Positions 42,680 to 50,854 of a stretch of DNA of 64,000 bases are shown in pieces. Under the pieces are notes generated by a model. That model was not told the origin of the DNA. It did no database searches and was given only the letters and a program-made list of their open reading frames with translations. Each line of letters opens with the position of its first letter. Within the stretch, counting starts at the first letter, position 1. A program made the translations under genes and the position numbers. The DNA lies in NCBI GenBank assembly GCA_039944535.1, contig JBDUYP010000023.1, positions 124,001 through 188,000 on the forward strand, written 5' to 3'. The stretch comes from JAMZMI01 sp039944535. Lineage in GTDB: Bacteria; Bacteroidota; Bacteroidia; Cytophagales; Cyclobacteriaceae.

Positions 42680-43657
42680 TCACTCTATTTTCGCGGGTTC
42701 AAAATATTTTTTGTGATGCTCAAAAGTTTGACTCGCTTTTTGGGCTACCATGCCCTGGAGTTCTGGCGGAGAAACCACCGTGGCATGCGTAGAGAACATC
42801 ATGATCCACTGGGCCACAAACTCGTATCTTGGCGTGATAAACTTCATTTCTATACCCTCTTCGGTGACTTTTTCTTCGATAAAACCATAGTGAAACCGCT
42901 GCTCACTTATGTACCTGACTACATCTTTGCTAAACAAAATAGTAGCTTCTTTTGCATCAGAGCCCTCCGTCATGCCGCGGGTAAATTTCAGAAAGTCAGG
43001 GTGGCTGTCAGGATCAAATTCCTCGTTTGATATGTTTAGTTTTTGAATCCTGTCAGTGCGGAAGTCCCGCAGGTCTTGTCTCATCTGACAAAACCCGATC
43101 ATGTGCCATCTGCTGGAATAATAAACCAGACCAAGTGGCTCCACCTTGCGGTTCGTTGTGCTGTCGTTGTAGTTGGAATAATAAGTAATATCGAGGACCT
43201 TCCTGGCTACCAGAGCGGTCTGTATCTGATTGATGTTGGAGTCGGGGAAGCCCTCCGTCCGGTTCATTGGGGAGGCCAGGATTTCCACCTTGTTTTCCAG
43301 CGTTTCCAGAAAGTCGCGATCCGAATATTTCAATACTGACCTTATTTTCAGCATCGCTTCACTTACCAGTCTGTTGGTTTCAGCATCCGCATTTTGATTG
43401 ATGAGCTTTGCGGCTAGCAGGAGTGAGGCCGCCTCTTCGCGGCTAAACATCACAGGTGGCAAGCGATAGCCTTGTACTATGAAGTAGCCTTCTCCGGCAT
43501 CACCTCCTATAGGAACTCCAGACTGCATTAGTGCTTTGATGTCTCTGAAAATCGTGCGTCTACCTACTCCAAACCTGTCTTCTAGCTCGTCAATCGGCAC
43601 TCTGGATTTTCCTTGCAGATGTATGAGTATGGCCGTTAGTCTGTCTATGCGATTCAT
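42680..43657 (-). CDS. YafY-type HTH/WYL-domain transcriptional regulator
   Basis: 325 residues: N-terminal HTH_11 domain (RLTAILIHLQGK, FGVGRRTIFRDIKALMQSG), a central region, and a WYL domain with VEPLGLVYYSSRWHMIGF and DFRTDRIQKLNIS, followed by a WCX-type tail. WYL regulators sense nucleic acid or small ligands and often control DNA-damage or defence genes. It heads the operon GyrI-like, DHFR-family, AlkC-like, which suggests control of a response to toxic or alkylating compounds; this is inference. Confidence 0.9.
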   Translation of the reverse strand: MNRIDRLTAILIHLQGKSRVPIDELEDRFGVGRRTIFRDIKALMQSGVPIGGDAGEGYFIVQGYRLPPVMFSREEAASLLLAAKLINQNADAETNRLVSEAMLKIRSVLKYSDRDFLETLENKVEILASPMNRTEGFPDSNINQIQTALVARKVLDITYYSNYNDSTTNRKVEPLGLVYYSSRWHMIGFCQMRQDLRDFRTDRIQKLNISNEEFDPDSHPDFLKFTRGMTEGSDAKEATILFSKDVVRYISEQRFHYGFIEEKVTEEGIEMKFITPRYEFVAQWIMMFSTHATVVSPPELQGMVAQKASQTFEHHKKYFEPAKIE

Positions 43658-43725
43658 CTATTCAAATTTAGGTTTATTCCGTTTCAAAACTTTATTCTCT
43701 TTATTAAGAACTTTTCAAAATATTA

Positions 43726-43758
43726 GTTGTCCCTTCTGCCTTTCGTGTCTTACTTTTG
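43726..43758 (+). promoter_or_regulatory. Putative carB promoter
   Basis: GTTG-N21-TACTTTTG fits TTTG-N(19-21)-TAnnTTTG with one mismatch. It overlaps the upstream TTG in the carB frame, which supports the ATG at 43795 as the real start. Confidence 0.5.
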
Positions 43759-43794
43759 CGTCAATTTGGACTCACACAAAAACCACCACATCAA

Positions 43795-46608
43795 ATGCCG
43801 AAAGACTCCAGTATCAAGTCAGTACTAATAATTGGGAGCGGACCGATCATCATCGGACAAGCTTGTGAGTTTGATTATTCAGGCTCTCAGGCATCAAGAT
43901 CCTTAAGAGAAGAAGGAATAGAAGTAACCCTGATCAATAGCAACCCCGCTACAATTATGACTGATCCGGTCACAGCGGATAACGTCTATTTGAAGCCACT
44001 CACAAAAAAATCTATCAAGGAAATACTGGAGCAGCATAAAATTGATGCCGTGCTCCCTACCATGGGAGGCCAAACGGCTCTCAATCTGGCAATAGAGTGT
44101 GACAAGGCCGGAATATGGGATAAGTATGGGGTGAAGATGATAGGTGTGGATATCGGAGCGATAGAGACCACAGAGGATCGAGAAAAGTTCCGATTGAAAA
44201 TGCAGGAAATTGGGGTAGGCGTGTGTAAAGGAGAAACTGCCACGTCATTTCTCAAAGGGAAAGAAATAGCTCAGGAAATCGGATTCCCATTGGTGATTCG
44301 TCCGTCTTATACACTCGGTGGTTACGGAGGAGGGTTTGTAAACACTCCGGATGAATTTGATAAGGCACTAAACGCCGGACTTCAGGCGTCTCCTATCCAT
44401 GAGGTGCTGGTAGAGCAGAGTATTTTGGGGTGGAAAGAATACGAGCTCGAGCTTCTCAGAGACAACATTGGTAACATCATCATCATTTGTTCCATCGAGA
44501 ACTTTGACCCGATGGGAGTGCACACGGGTGATTCTATCACCGTAGCTCCTGCCATGACTTTGCCTGATACCGTATATCAGAGAATGCGCGACATGGCTAA
44601 AATCATGATGAATGCCATTGGTCAGTTTGCGGGAGGTTGTAATGTGCAGTTTTCCGTACATCCTGAAACAGACGATATCATCGGGATTGAGATCAACCCA
44701 CGTGTATCCAGATCATCGGCTCTTGCTTCAAAAGCCACAGGTTATCCGATTGCTAAAATTGCTGCTAAGCTCGCTATCGGTTACAACCTTGATGAACTGA
44801 AAAATCAGATCACAAAAACCACGTCGGCTTTCTTTGAGCCAGCGCTAGACTATGTGATCGTCAAGATCCCTCGTTGGAATTTTGATAAATTCCAGGGATC
44901 AGACAGAAAACTTGGACTTCAGATGAAGTCCGTAGGTGAGGCCATGGGTATCGGCCGCAACTTCCAGGAAGCCTTGCAAAAGGCGTGTCAGTCTTTGGAG
45001 ATCAAGAGAAATGGTCTCGGAGCAGACGGCAGGGAGCTCAAAGACCAGCAAGAAATTCTTTACAGCCTGGAGCATCCGAGTTGGAATAGACTTTTCCACA
45101 TCTATGATGCCTTCAAAATGGGTATTCCATTCAAAACCATCCATAAGCTGACCAAAATTGATCCGTGGTTCCTGCACCAGATAGAGGAACTGCTGTATCT
45201 AGAAAAGGACATTGAGAAGTACACTTTGGATGATCTTCCGAAGCAATTGCTTAAAGAAGCCAAGGAAAAAGGGTATGCAGACAGGCAAATTGCCCATCTG
45301 GTAAAATGTCTGGAAAGTGAGGTTTACACCAAGCGAAATGAGCTAGGCATTAAGCGTGTTTACAAGCTTGTTGATACTTGTGCGGCGGAGTTTGAGGCAC
45401 AAACACCATATTACTATTCGGCTTTCGATGAGGAAAATGAATCTGAAGCTACAGATAAGAAAAAAGTAGTAGTGCTCGGATCAGGACCAAACCGAATCGG
45501 TCAGGGGATTGAGTTTGATTACTCATGCGTACACGGTGTGTTGGCGGCCAAGGAGTGCGGTTACGAGACGGTCATGATCAACTGCAACCCGGAGACAGTT
45601 TCCACAGATTTTGATGTGGCAGATAAACTTTACTTCGAGCCTGTATTCTGGGAGCATATTTATGATATCATCCTTCACGAAAAACCTGTTGGGGTGATTG
45701 TGCAGCTTGGAGGTCAGACAGCACTAAAGCTGGCTGAGAAGCTTGAGAGATACGGCATAAAAGTAGTAGGTACAAGTTTTGAAGCACTTGACCTTGCGGA
45801 AGATAGAGGACGATTTTCAGATCTACTCAAAGAGCAGGGCATACCTTATCCTCAGTATGGTACAGTAGAAGACGCAGATCAGGCCATTGAGATATCAAAA
45901 GAGATAGGATATCCAATGTTGGTGCGACCAAGCTATGTTTTGGGTGGCCAGAGCATGAAGATTGTGATCAACGAGCAGGAAATGGAAGAGCACGTGGTGA
46001 ATCTGCTCAAAGACAAGCCAGATGGCCGAATCCTCCTGGATCACTTTCTGGAAGGGGCTATAGAAGCCGAGTCTGATGCCATTTGTGACGGAGAGAATGT
46101 GTACATCATTGGTATCATGCAGCACATTGAGCCTGCGGGTATTCACTCCGGAGATTCCTATGCGGTGCTACCGCCTTATAACCTCGGCGACCTGGTTGTG
46201 AGGCAGATAGAAGAGTACACCATCAAGATTGCAAAGGCACTGAAAACGGTTGGTTTGATCAATATTCAGTTTGCCATCAAGGAGGACAAAGTATATATCA
46301 TTGAAGCGAACCCGAGAGCATCTCGTACAGTTCCGTTTATTTGTAAAGCCTACCGTGAACCGTATGTGAATTACGCCACCAAGGTCATGCTCGGAGAGAA
46401 AAAGGTCACGGATTTTGATTTCAAACCACATAAGAAAGGGTACGCGATTAAGGAGCCGGTTTTCTCATTCCATAAGTTTCCTAATGTGAACAAAGAACTC
46501 GGGCCGGAGATGAAATCAACAGGCGAGGCGATCTACTTCATTGATGATTTGATGGACGATTATTTCCTTGAAATCTACGCAGAACGAAACCTCTACCTTA
46601 GTAGATAA
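43795..46608 (+). CDS. carB: Carbamoyl phosphate synthase large subunit, without MGS domain
   Basis: 937 residues. Makes carbamoyl phosphate from bicarbonate, ammonia and ATP for pyrimidine and arginine synthesis. Two homologous halves are seen: GSGPIIIGQACEFDYSGSQ with ATP-grasp 1 (SYTLGGYGGGF, EINPRVSRSSALASKATG) and GSGPNRIGQGIEFDYSCVH with ATP-grasp 2 (SYVLGGQSMKIV, EANPRASRTVPF). It ends soon after the second ATP-grasp; the about 140-residue C-terminal allosteric (MGS-like) domain of the E. coli enzyme (1073 residues) is absent. No carA is adjacent. Confidence 0.96.
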   Translation: MPKDSSIKSVLIIGSGPIIIGQACEFDYSGSQASRSLREEGIEVTLINSNPATIMTDPVTADNVYLKPLTKKSIKEILEQHKIDAVLPTMGGQTALNLAIECDKAGIWDKYGVKMIGVDIGAIETTEDREKFRLKMQEIGVGVCKGETATSFLKGKEIAQEIGFPLVIRPSYTLGGYGGGFVNTPDEFDKALNAGLQASPIHEVLVEQSILGWKEYELELLRDNIGNIIIICSIENFDPMGVHTGDSITVAPAMTLPDTVYQRMRDMAKIMMNAIGQFAGGCNVQFSVHPETDDIIGIEINPRVSRSSALASKATGYPIAKIAAKLAIGYNLDELKNQITKTTSAFFEPALDYVIVKIPRWNFDKFQGSDRKLGLQMKSVGEAMGIGRNFQEALQKACQSLEIKRNGLGADGRELKDQQEILYSLEHPSWNRLFHIYDAFKMGIPFKTIHKLTKIDPWFLHQIEELLYLEKDIEKYTLDDLPKQLLKEAKEKGYADRQIAHLVKCLESEVYTKRNELGIKRVYKLVDTCAAEFEAQTPYYYSAFDEENESEATDKKKVVVLGSGPNRIGQGIEFDYSCVHGVLAAKECGYETVMINCNPETVSTDFDVADKLYFEPVFWEHIYDIILHEKPVGVIVQLGGQTALKLAEKLERYGIKVVGTSFEALDLAEDRGRFSDLLKEQGIPYPQYGTVEDADQAIEISKEIGYPMLVRPSYVLGGQSMKIVINEQEMEEHVVNLLKDKPDGRILLDHFLEGAIEAESDAICDGENVYIIGIMQHIEPAGIHSGDSYAVLPPYNLGDLVVRQIEEYTIKIAKALKTVGLINIQFAIKEDKVYIIEANPRASRTVPFICKAYREPYVNYATKVMLGEKKVTDFDFKPHKKGYAIKEPVFSFHKFPNVNKELGPEMKSTGEAIYFIDDLMDDYFLEIYAERNLYLSR

Positions 46609-46622
46609 GTTAATAGAGTACT

Positions 46623-46868
46623 ATGTTGAAATTTCTTTTAATAATATTTCTAATTTCTTATATCATCTATAAAGTTGGGGGCTTCCTTTTCAAGATGCTT
46701 TTCTTGAAAGCTACTCAGCAGCAATATCAGCGTAATACTCAGACACATCAGTCTAGAAAAGCTCCGGGAGGAAACGTAAACATTGATTACGTGCCTGAAA
46801 ACCGTAAATCCAAAAAAGATGGTTTTAGTGGAGGGGACTATGTGGAGTATGAAGACGTAAAGGAATAG
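46623..46868 (+). CDS. DUF4834-type small membrane protein
   Basis: 81 residues: one membrane helix at the N-terminus (LKFLLIIFLISYIIYKVGGF) and a polar tail ending in YVEYEDVKE. The GNVNIDYVPENRKSKKDGF segment is typical of DUF4834 proteins, which are confined to Bacteroidota. It follows carB by 14 bp and may be co-transcribed. Function unknown. Confidence 0.75.
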   Translation: MLKFLLIIFLISYIIYKVGGFLFKMLFLKATQQQYQRNTQTHQSRKAPGGNVNIDYVPENRKSKKDGFSGGDYVEYEDVKE

Positions 46869-46873
46869 TATCC

Positions 46874-46906
46874 TTTGTGCGTTCATTAACTTTTGCTTTA
46901 GCTTTG
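46874..46906 (+). promoter_or_regulatory. Bacteroidota-type promoter of accD
   Basis: TTTG-N21-TAGCTTTG is an exact match to the -33/-7 consensus, ending 22 bp before the accD start. Confidence 0.65.
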
Positions 46907-46928
46907 CGGCTCACAACAAAATCAACTT

Positions 46929-47768
46929 ATGGCTTGGTTTAAAAGACAAGACAAAGGAATTCAAACCCCGACAGAAAACAAGAAAGAAGCGCCTGATGGG
47001 CTTTGGTACAAAACCCCCAAAGGCAACATCATTCACATGCGTGAGCTTAGAAACAACGCTTACGTATGTCCAGACGATGACTTTCATGTTCGAATCGGGT
47101 CTAAAGAATACTTCGAAATCCTTTTTGATAATAATAAATTCACCGAGTTGGACGCAGATTTATCTTCGGGCGATCCATTGAAGTTTACAGATAGCAAAAA
47201 GTACCCGGACAGAATCAAGGCCTCACAGAAAAAGACCGGATTGAAGGACGCAGTGCGTTCAGCGCATGGCAAAATGAATGGGTCGGATTTGGTCATTTCC
47301 TGCATGGACTTTGCTTTCATCGGTGGATCTATGGGATCTGTAGTAGGTGAAAAAATCGCCAGAGCGATTGACCATTCACTAAAACATAAAGTTCCATTCC
47401 TGATGATTTCAAAATCAGGAGGAGCCAGAATGATGGAGGCAGGCTTTTCTCTGATGCAGATGGCCAAAACTTCAGCAAAGCTGGCGCTGCTTTCTGAAGC
47501 CAAAATCCCTTATATCTCATTGCTCACTGACCCAACTACCGGAGGAGTAACAGCCTCTTATGCTATGTTGGGAGATTTTAATATTGCTGAGCCGGGAGCT
47601 TTGATTGGTTTTGCCGGGCCTAGAGTCATTCGCGAAACCATAGGAAAAGACTTACCGAAAGGCTTCCAAAGCTCTGAGTTTGTGTTGGATCATGGCTTCC
47701 TGGATTTTATCGTTGATAGGAGACAGCTCAAGACCAAATTGACCACTCTTTTGAACATGCTGAAATAA
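46929..47768 (+). CDS. accD: Acetyl-CoA carboxylase carboxyltransferase subunit beta, zinc ribbon degenerate
   Basis: 279 residues. With AccA it transfers CO2 from biotin to acetyl-CoA to give malonyl-CoA for fatty acid synthesis. Seen: DFAFIGGSMGSVVGEKI, KSGGARMMEAGFSLMQMAK, PTTGGVTASYAMLGDFNIAEP and IGFAGPRVI. The N-terminal zinc ribbon of E. coli AccD has four Cys; here the equivalent stretch GLWYKTPKGN ... VCPDDDF keeps only one, so zinc binding is presumably lost. Own promoter just upstream. Confidence 0.95.
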   Translation: MAWFKRQDKGIQTPTENKKEAPDGLWYKTPKGNIIHMRELRNNAYVCPDDDFHVRIGSKEYFEILFDNNKFTELDADLSSGDPLKFTDSKKYPDRIKASQKKTGLKDAVRSAHGKMNGSDLVISCMDFAFIGGSMGSVVGEKIARAIDHSLKHKVPFLMISKSGGARMMEAGFSLMQMAKTSAKLALLSEAKIPYISLLTDPTTGGVTASYAMLGDFNIAEPGALIGFAGPRVIRETIGKDLPKGFQSSEFVLDHGFLDFIVDRRQLKTKLTTLLNMLK

Positions 47769-47836
47769 GTATTTCCAAAGAAAACATTCTTGCAAACATT
47801 CGGTTTTGAAATTGATCAAGATTAAGGCATGATGGC

Positions 47837-47868
47837 TTTCACTCTGAGAAGTTTATCAATTATATTTG
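47837..47868 (+). promoter_or_regulatory. Putative nqrF promoter
   Basis: TTTC-N20-TATATTTG, one mismatch to consensus in the -33 element, 34 bp before the nqrF start. It suggests nqrF is transcribed on its own. Confidence 0.5.
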
Positions 47869-47902
47869 CCGCGTTTAATATAAACTAAAAGGTATTTAAC
47901 CT

Positions 47903-49201
47903 ATGTCCTCAGTTATTATAACAGCAGTTATTGCGTTTACGGCAGTAATTCTCTTATTGGTTTTCATTCTCCTTTTTGCTCAGTCTAAACTCGTTCAGTC
48001 GGGTCCTGTCAACATTATCATCAACGGAGATGAAGACAATCCTGTAGTAGCATCTGCAGGTTCTTCTTTGCTTTCGACTCTTTCCAGTCACAAAATCTTC
48101 TTGCCATCGGCATGCGGAGGTGGAGGTACCTGCGCTGAATGTAAGTGTACGGTTTTAGAAGGTGGAGGAGAGATTTTGCCTACAGAAGAAGGCCACCTGA
48201 GCAGAACGCAACAGCAAGAGGGTGTGCGTCTCGGATGCCAGTTGAAGGTAAAACAAGACATGAAGATCCAGATACCGGAAGAGATCTTCGGTATCAAAAA
48301 GTGGGAGGCTACCGTAGTGAGAAACTACAACGTAGCTTCTTTTATCAAAGAATTTGTGGTGGAGATTCCTGAGGACATGGACTATCAGGCCGGAGGATAC
48401 ATCCAGATTGAGATTCCAGAATGCGAAGTGGACTTCAAAGACATGGATATCACGGCACACCCAGAGGAGCACGATCAGCCGGATAAGTTCCAGTTGGAGT
48501 GGGATAAATTTGGCCTTTGGGATTTGAAAATGAAAAATACGGAGACCGTGGAGCGTGCATATTCTATGGCTTCTTACCCTGCTGAGGGAAGAGAGATTAT
48601 GCTCAACGTGCGTGTAGCTACACCACCGTGGGATAGATCGGCTAATGCCTGGATGAAAGTAAATCCGGGTATCGCTTCGTCATATATTTTCTCTAGAAAA
48701 CCAGGAGATAAAGTGACCATTTCCGGTCCTTATGGTGAGTTCTTTATCAACCCATCTGATGCAGAGATGCTTTATGTAGGTGGTGGAGCAGGTATGGCTC
48801 CAATGAGATCTCACCTCTATCACTTGTTCAAAACGCTACAAACTGGCAGAAAAGTGACTTACTGGTATGGTGGACGATCTAAGCGAGAATTGTTCTATCT
48901 GGATCATTTCCTCCAACTGGAAAAGAGCTTCCCTAACTTCCAATTCTTTGTGGTGCTTTCTGAGCCGCTTCCTGAAGATAACTGGAAGGTGAAGAAAGAT
49001 ATGAACGACAAAGATGGTGACGGATTCTTGGGCTTTGTGCACCAGGCTGTAATCGATCAGTACTTGAGCAAGCATGATGAGCCTGAAGAAATCGAATTGT
49101 ATTTCTGCGGACCTCCATTGATGAATGCCGCAGTACAGAAGATGGGTGAAGATTTCGGTATTCCGGATGAAAACATCCGATTCGATGATTTCGGAGGTTA
49201 A
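47903..49201 (+). CDS. nqrF: Na+-translocating NADH:quinone reductase subunit F
   Basis: 432 residues. Entry point of electrons into Na+-NQR: oxidises NADH at FAD and passes electrons through a 2Fe-2S cluster. Seen: an N-terminal membrane helix (5-26), 2Fe-2S ligands Cys71, Cys77, Cys80 and Cys112 (CGGGGTCAEC), FAD-binding RAYSMASYP, GPYGEFF, and NADH-binding YVGGGAGMAPMRSH with a late CGPPLMNAAV. No nqrA-E gene is next to it, though the set is often contiguous; it has its own promoter and terminator. Confidence 0.96.
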   Translation: MSSVIITAVIAFTAVILLLVFILLFAQSKLVQSGPVNIIINGDEDNPVVASAGSSLLSTLSSHKIFLPSACGGGGTCAECKCTVLEGGGEILPTEEGHLSRTQQQEGVRLGCQLKVKQDMKIQIPEEIFGIKKWEATVVRNYNVASFIKEFVVEIPEDMDYQAGGYIQIEIPECEVDFKDMDITAHPEEHDQPDKFQLEWDKFGLWDLKMKNTETVERAYSMASYPAEGREIMLNVRVATPPWDRSANAWMKVNPGIASSYIFSRKPGDKVTISGPYGEFFINPSDAEMLYVGGGAGMAPMRSHLYHLFKTLQTGRKVTYWYGGRSKRELFYLDHFLQLEKSFPNFQFFVVLSEPLPEDNWKVKKDMNDKDGDGFLGFVHQAVIDQYLSKHDEPEEIELYFCGPPLMNAAVQKMGEDFGIPDENIRFDDFGG

Positions 49202-49221
49202 TCCAATCAGATAAGAAAATA

Positions 49222-49250
49222 TAGGGAAGGCGAAAGTCTTCCCTTTTTTG
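49222..49250 (+). terminator. Rho-independent terminator after nqrF
   Basis: Stem agggaag/cttccct with a 7-base loop followed by six T, 20 bp after the stop. Confidence 0.88.
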
Positions 49251-49300
49251 TTTTCGTGGGTTCTGGTTGAGTGAGGTTTCTGTAATTCGTATAGATATTT

Positions 49301-50851
49301 TTACTTGATTACAGGAAACACCCTTTTTGTTATGCTGCCTCTCACCATCACAAAGTACTTTCCTTTTGGCAGGTCGTGGGTATCCCATCTGATTTCTTCC
49401 TGTCCGTGTATTTGAGCCTCCCCAAGATGTTTCACATGCTGTCCCTGCATGTTTATGACATCTATTGATACTGGTTCGTTGGTTTGGCCAATGCGTATAG
49501 TTGCATGGCCGTTTAGTGGATTGGGGTACACTGACAAGCCCTTTTCTAAAGATTGCGTGTTGGCAAGAAATGGCTCAGAAGTACCGATGATTTCTACCTG
49601 ATCAAACCCATTGAATAGGGTTGATTGTAGCTGACTATCTGAGGCGCCCAGCCATTGGCTCAAAATGGAAGCATAAATTTGACGGAAGTCATATTTCCAC
49701 TCCAGGTTGTTGTCGTAGTTAGCATTTGGTGGAATGATTGGGTTTTCGCCCAGTACTCCACCTTTCACGGCGTTTCCAAAGAAAAACATGGGAGCGGCCG
49801 CTCCATGATCAGTTCCCAGACTGGCATTAGACACAATCCTACGGCCAAATTCCGAGAATGTCATCCCGACAACTTTGTCCTCAGTGCCTTGCATTTCCAG
49901 GTCAGCCATGAAGGCCATGATGGCGTCATTCAGTGTTTCCAATAATTCGGCGTGTTCACCTGTGGTGTGGTCAGATGCCTCTACCTGTGCGTCGTGCGTG
50001 TCGAACCCTCCAAGGCGGACCAGATAGAGAGGAGTGCGCAGGCCTCCGGCAATCAGTCTGGAAACAATTTTAAGCTGGTCTGCCAGATTGGTTTGTGGGT
50101 ATTCAGCCTGTGACTTTATTTTGTTGGCGGCTGTTTTTACCACGTCACCATAGAGCTGTGACTGGCGCGCTATCAACCGCAGGTATTTCAGTTTTTCACC
50201 AGCTGGTGTGTCTGGAGCTTCTTCTTCCTGATCATCTATCAATCCGTAAAACCCGTCGGTGTTATTGATGACCATCCCCATAGAGGCTGCTGGCCCTTGA
50301 AAGAGCAGCGAACTCCCATAGCCGATTTCTATAGAAAGCGGGTCGGGCATTTCTTCCGAAGGGTAGCTTTCAGGGTAGTCCGGATAAATTTCATTTAAGT
50401 AACGTCCCGACCATCCGGAATTGACCAACTCCTTGCTGTCAGAGGCGCTCATCCAGATGTCAGTAGATCTGAAGTGCGAATAATTTTGTTCTGGATATCC
50501 TACATTTTGGATCACCCTCAATCTCCCCTCATCGTAGAGAGATTTTAACCCTGAAAGTGATGGATGCAGCGCAACTTCGCTTTGGGATAAACTCTGGAGG
50601 GAATCGTCGGGTAAGATCACATGAGGACGAACGCTGTTGAGTGCAGAAAGCTGATCCAGGGGAATGACAGTATTCAATCCGTCATTTCCACCGTCGAGGT
50701 AGATCATCACCAAAACCCTGTCTGTATCTGCTGCCATTCGCAGTAGAGACGAGAGCGAGCTGGCTCTGGGTATGCGAAAACCCATGGTACCCAATACCCC
50801 TGGAACGGCCAGGGAATGCATGGTATGTCTGAGAAAAGATCGTCGCTTCAT
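49301..50851 (-). CDS. DUF1501 protein with type IX sorting domain
   Basis: 516 residues. A twin-arginine-like or general export signal at the N-terminus (MKRRSFLRHTMHSLAVPGV), a DUF1501 (sulfatase/alkaline phosphatase-like) body with YLDGGNDGLNTVIPL, VRLGGFDTHDAQ and MTFSEFGRRI, and a C-terminal type IX sorting domain beginning LSVYPNPLNGHATI and ending in a basic strand. It should be exported and carried across the outer membrane by T9SS. Starts 3 bp after the DUF1800 gene, the usual partner. Molecular function unproven. Confidence 0.9.
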   Translation of the reverse strand: MKRRSFLRHTMHSLAVPGVLGTMGFRIPRASSLSSLLRMAADTDRVLVMIYLDGGNDGLNTVIPLDQLSALNSVRPHVILPDDSLQSLSQSEVALHPSLSGLKSLYDEGRLRVIQNVGYPEQNYSHFRSTDIWMSASDSKELVNSGWSGRYLNEIYPDYPESYPSEEMPDPLSIEIGYGSSLLFQGPAASMGMVINNTDGFYGLIDDQEEEAPDTPAGEKLKYLRLIARQSQLYGDVVKTAANKIKSQAEYPQTNLADQLKIVSRLIAGGLRTPLYLVRLGGFDTHDAQVEASDHTTGEHAELLETLNDAIMAFMADLEMQGTEDKVVGMTFSEFGRRIVSNASLGTDHGAAAPMFFFGNAVKGGVLGENPIIPPNANYDNNLEWKYDFRQIYASILSQWLGASDSQLQSTLFNGFDQVEIIGTSEPFLANTQSLEKGLSVYPNPLNGHATIRIGQTNEPVSIDVINMQGQHVKHLGEAQIHGQEEIRWDTHDLPKGKYFVMVRGSITKRVFPVIK

Positions 50852-50854
50852 GGG

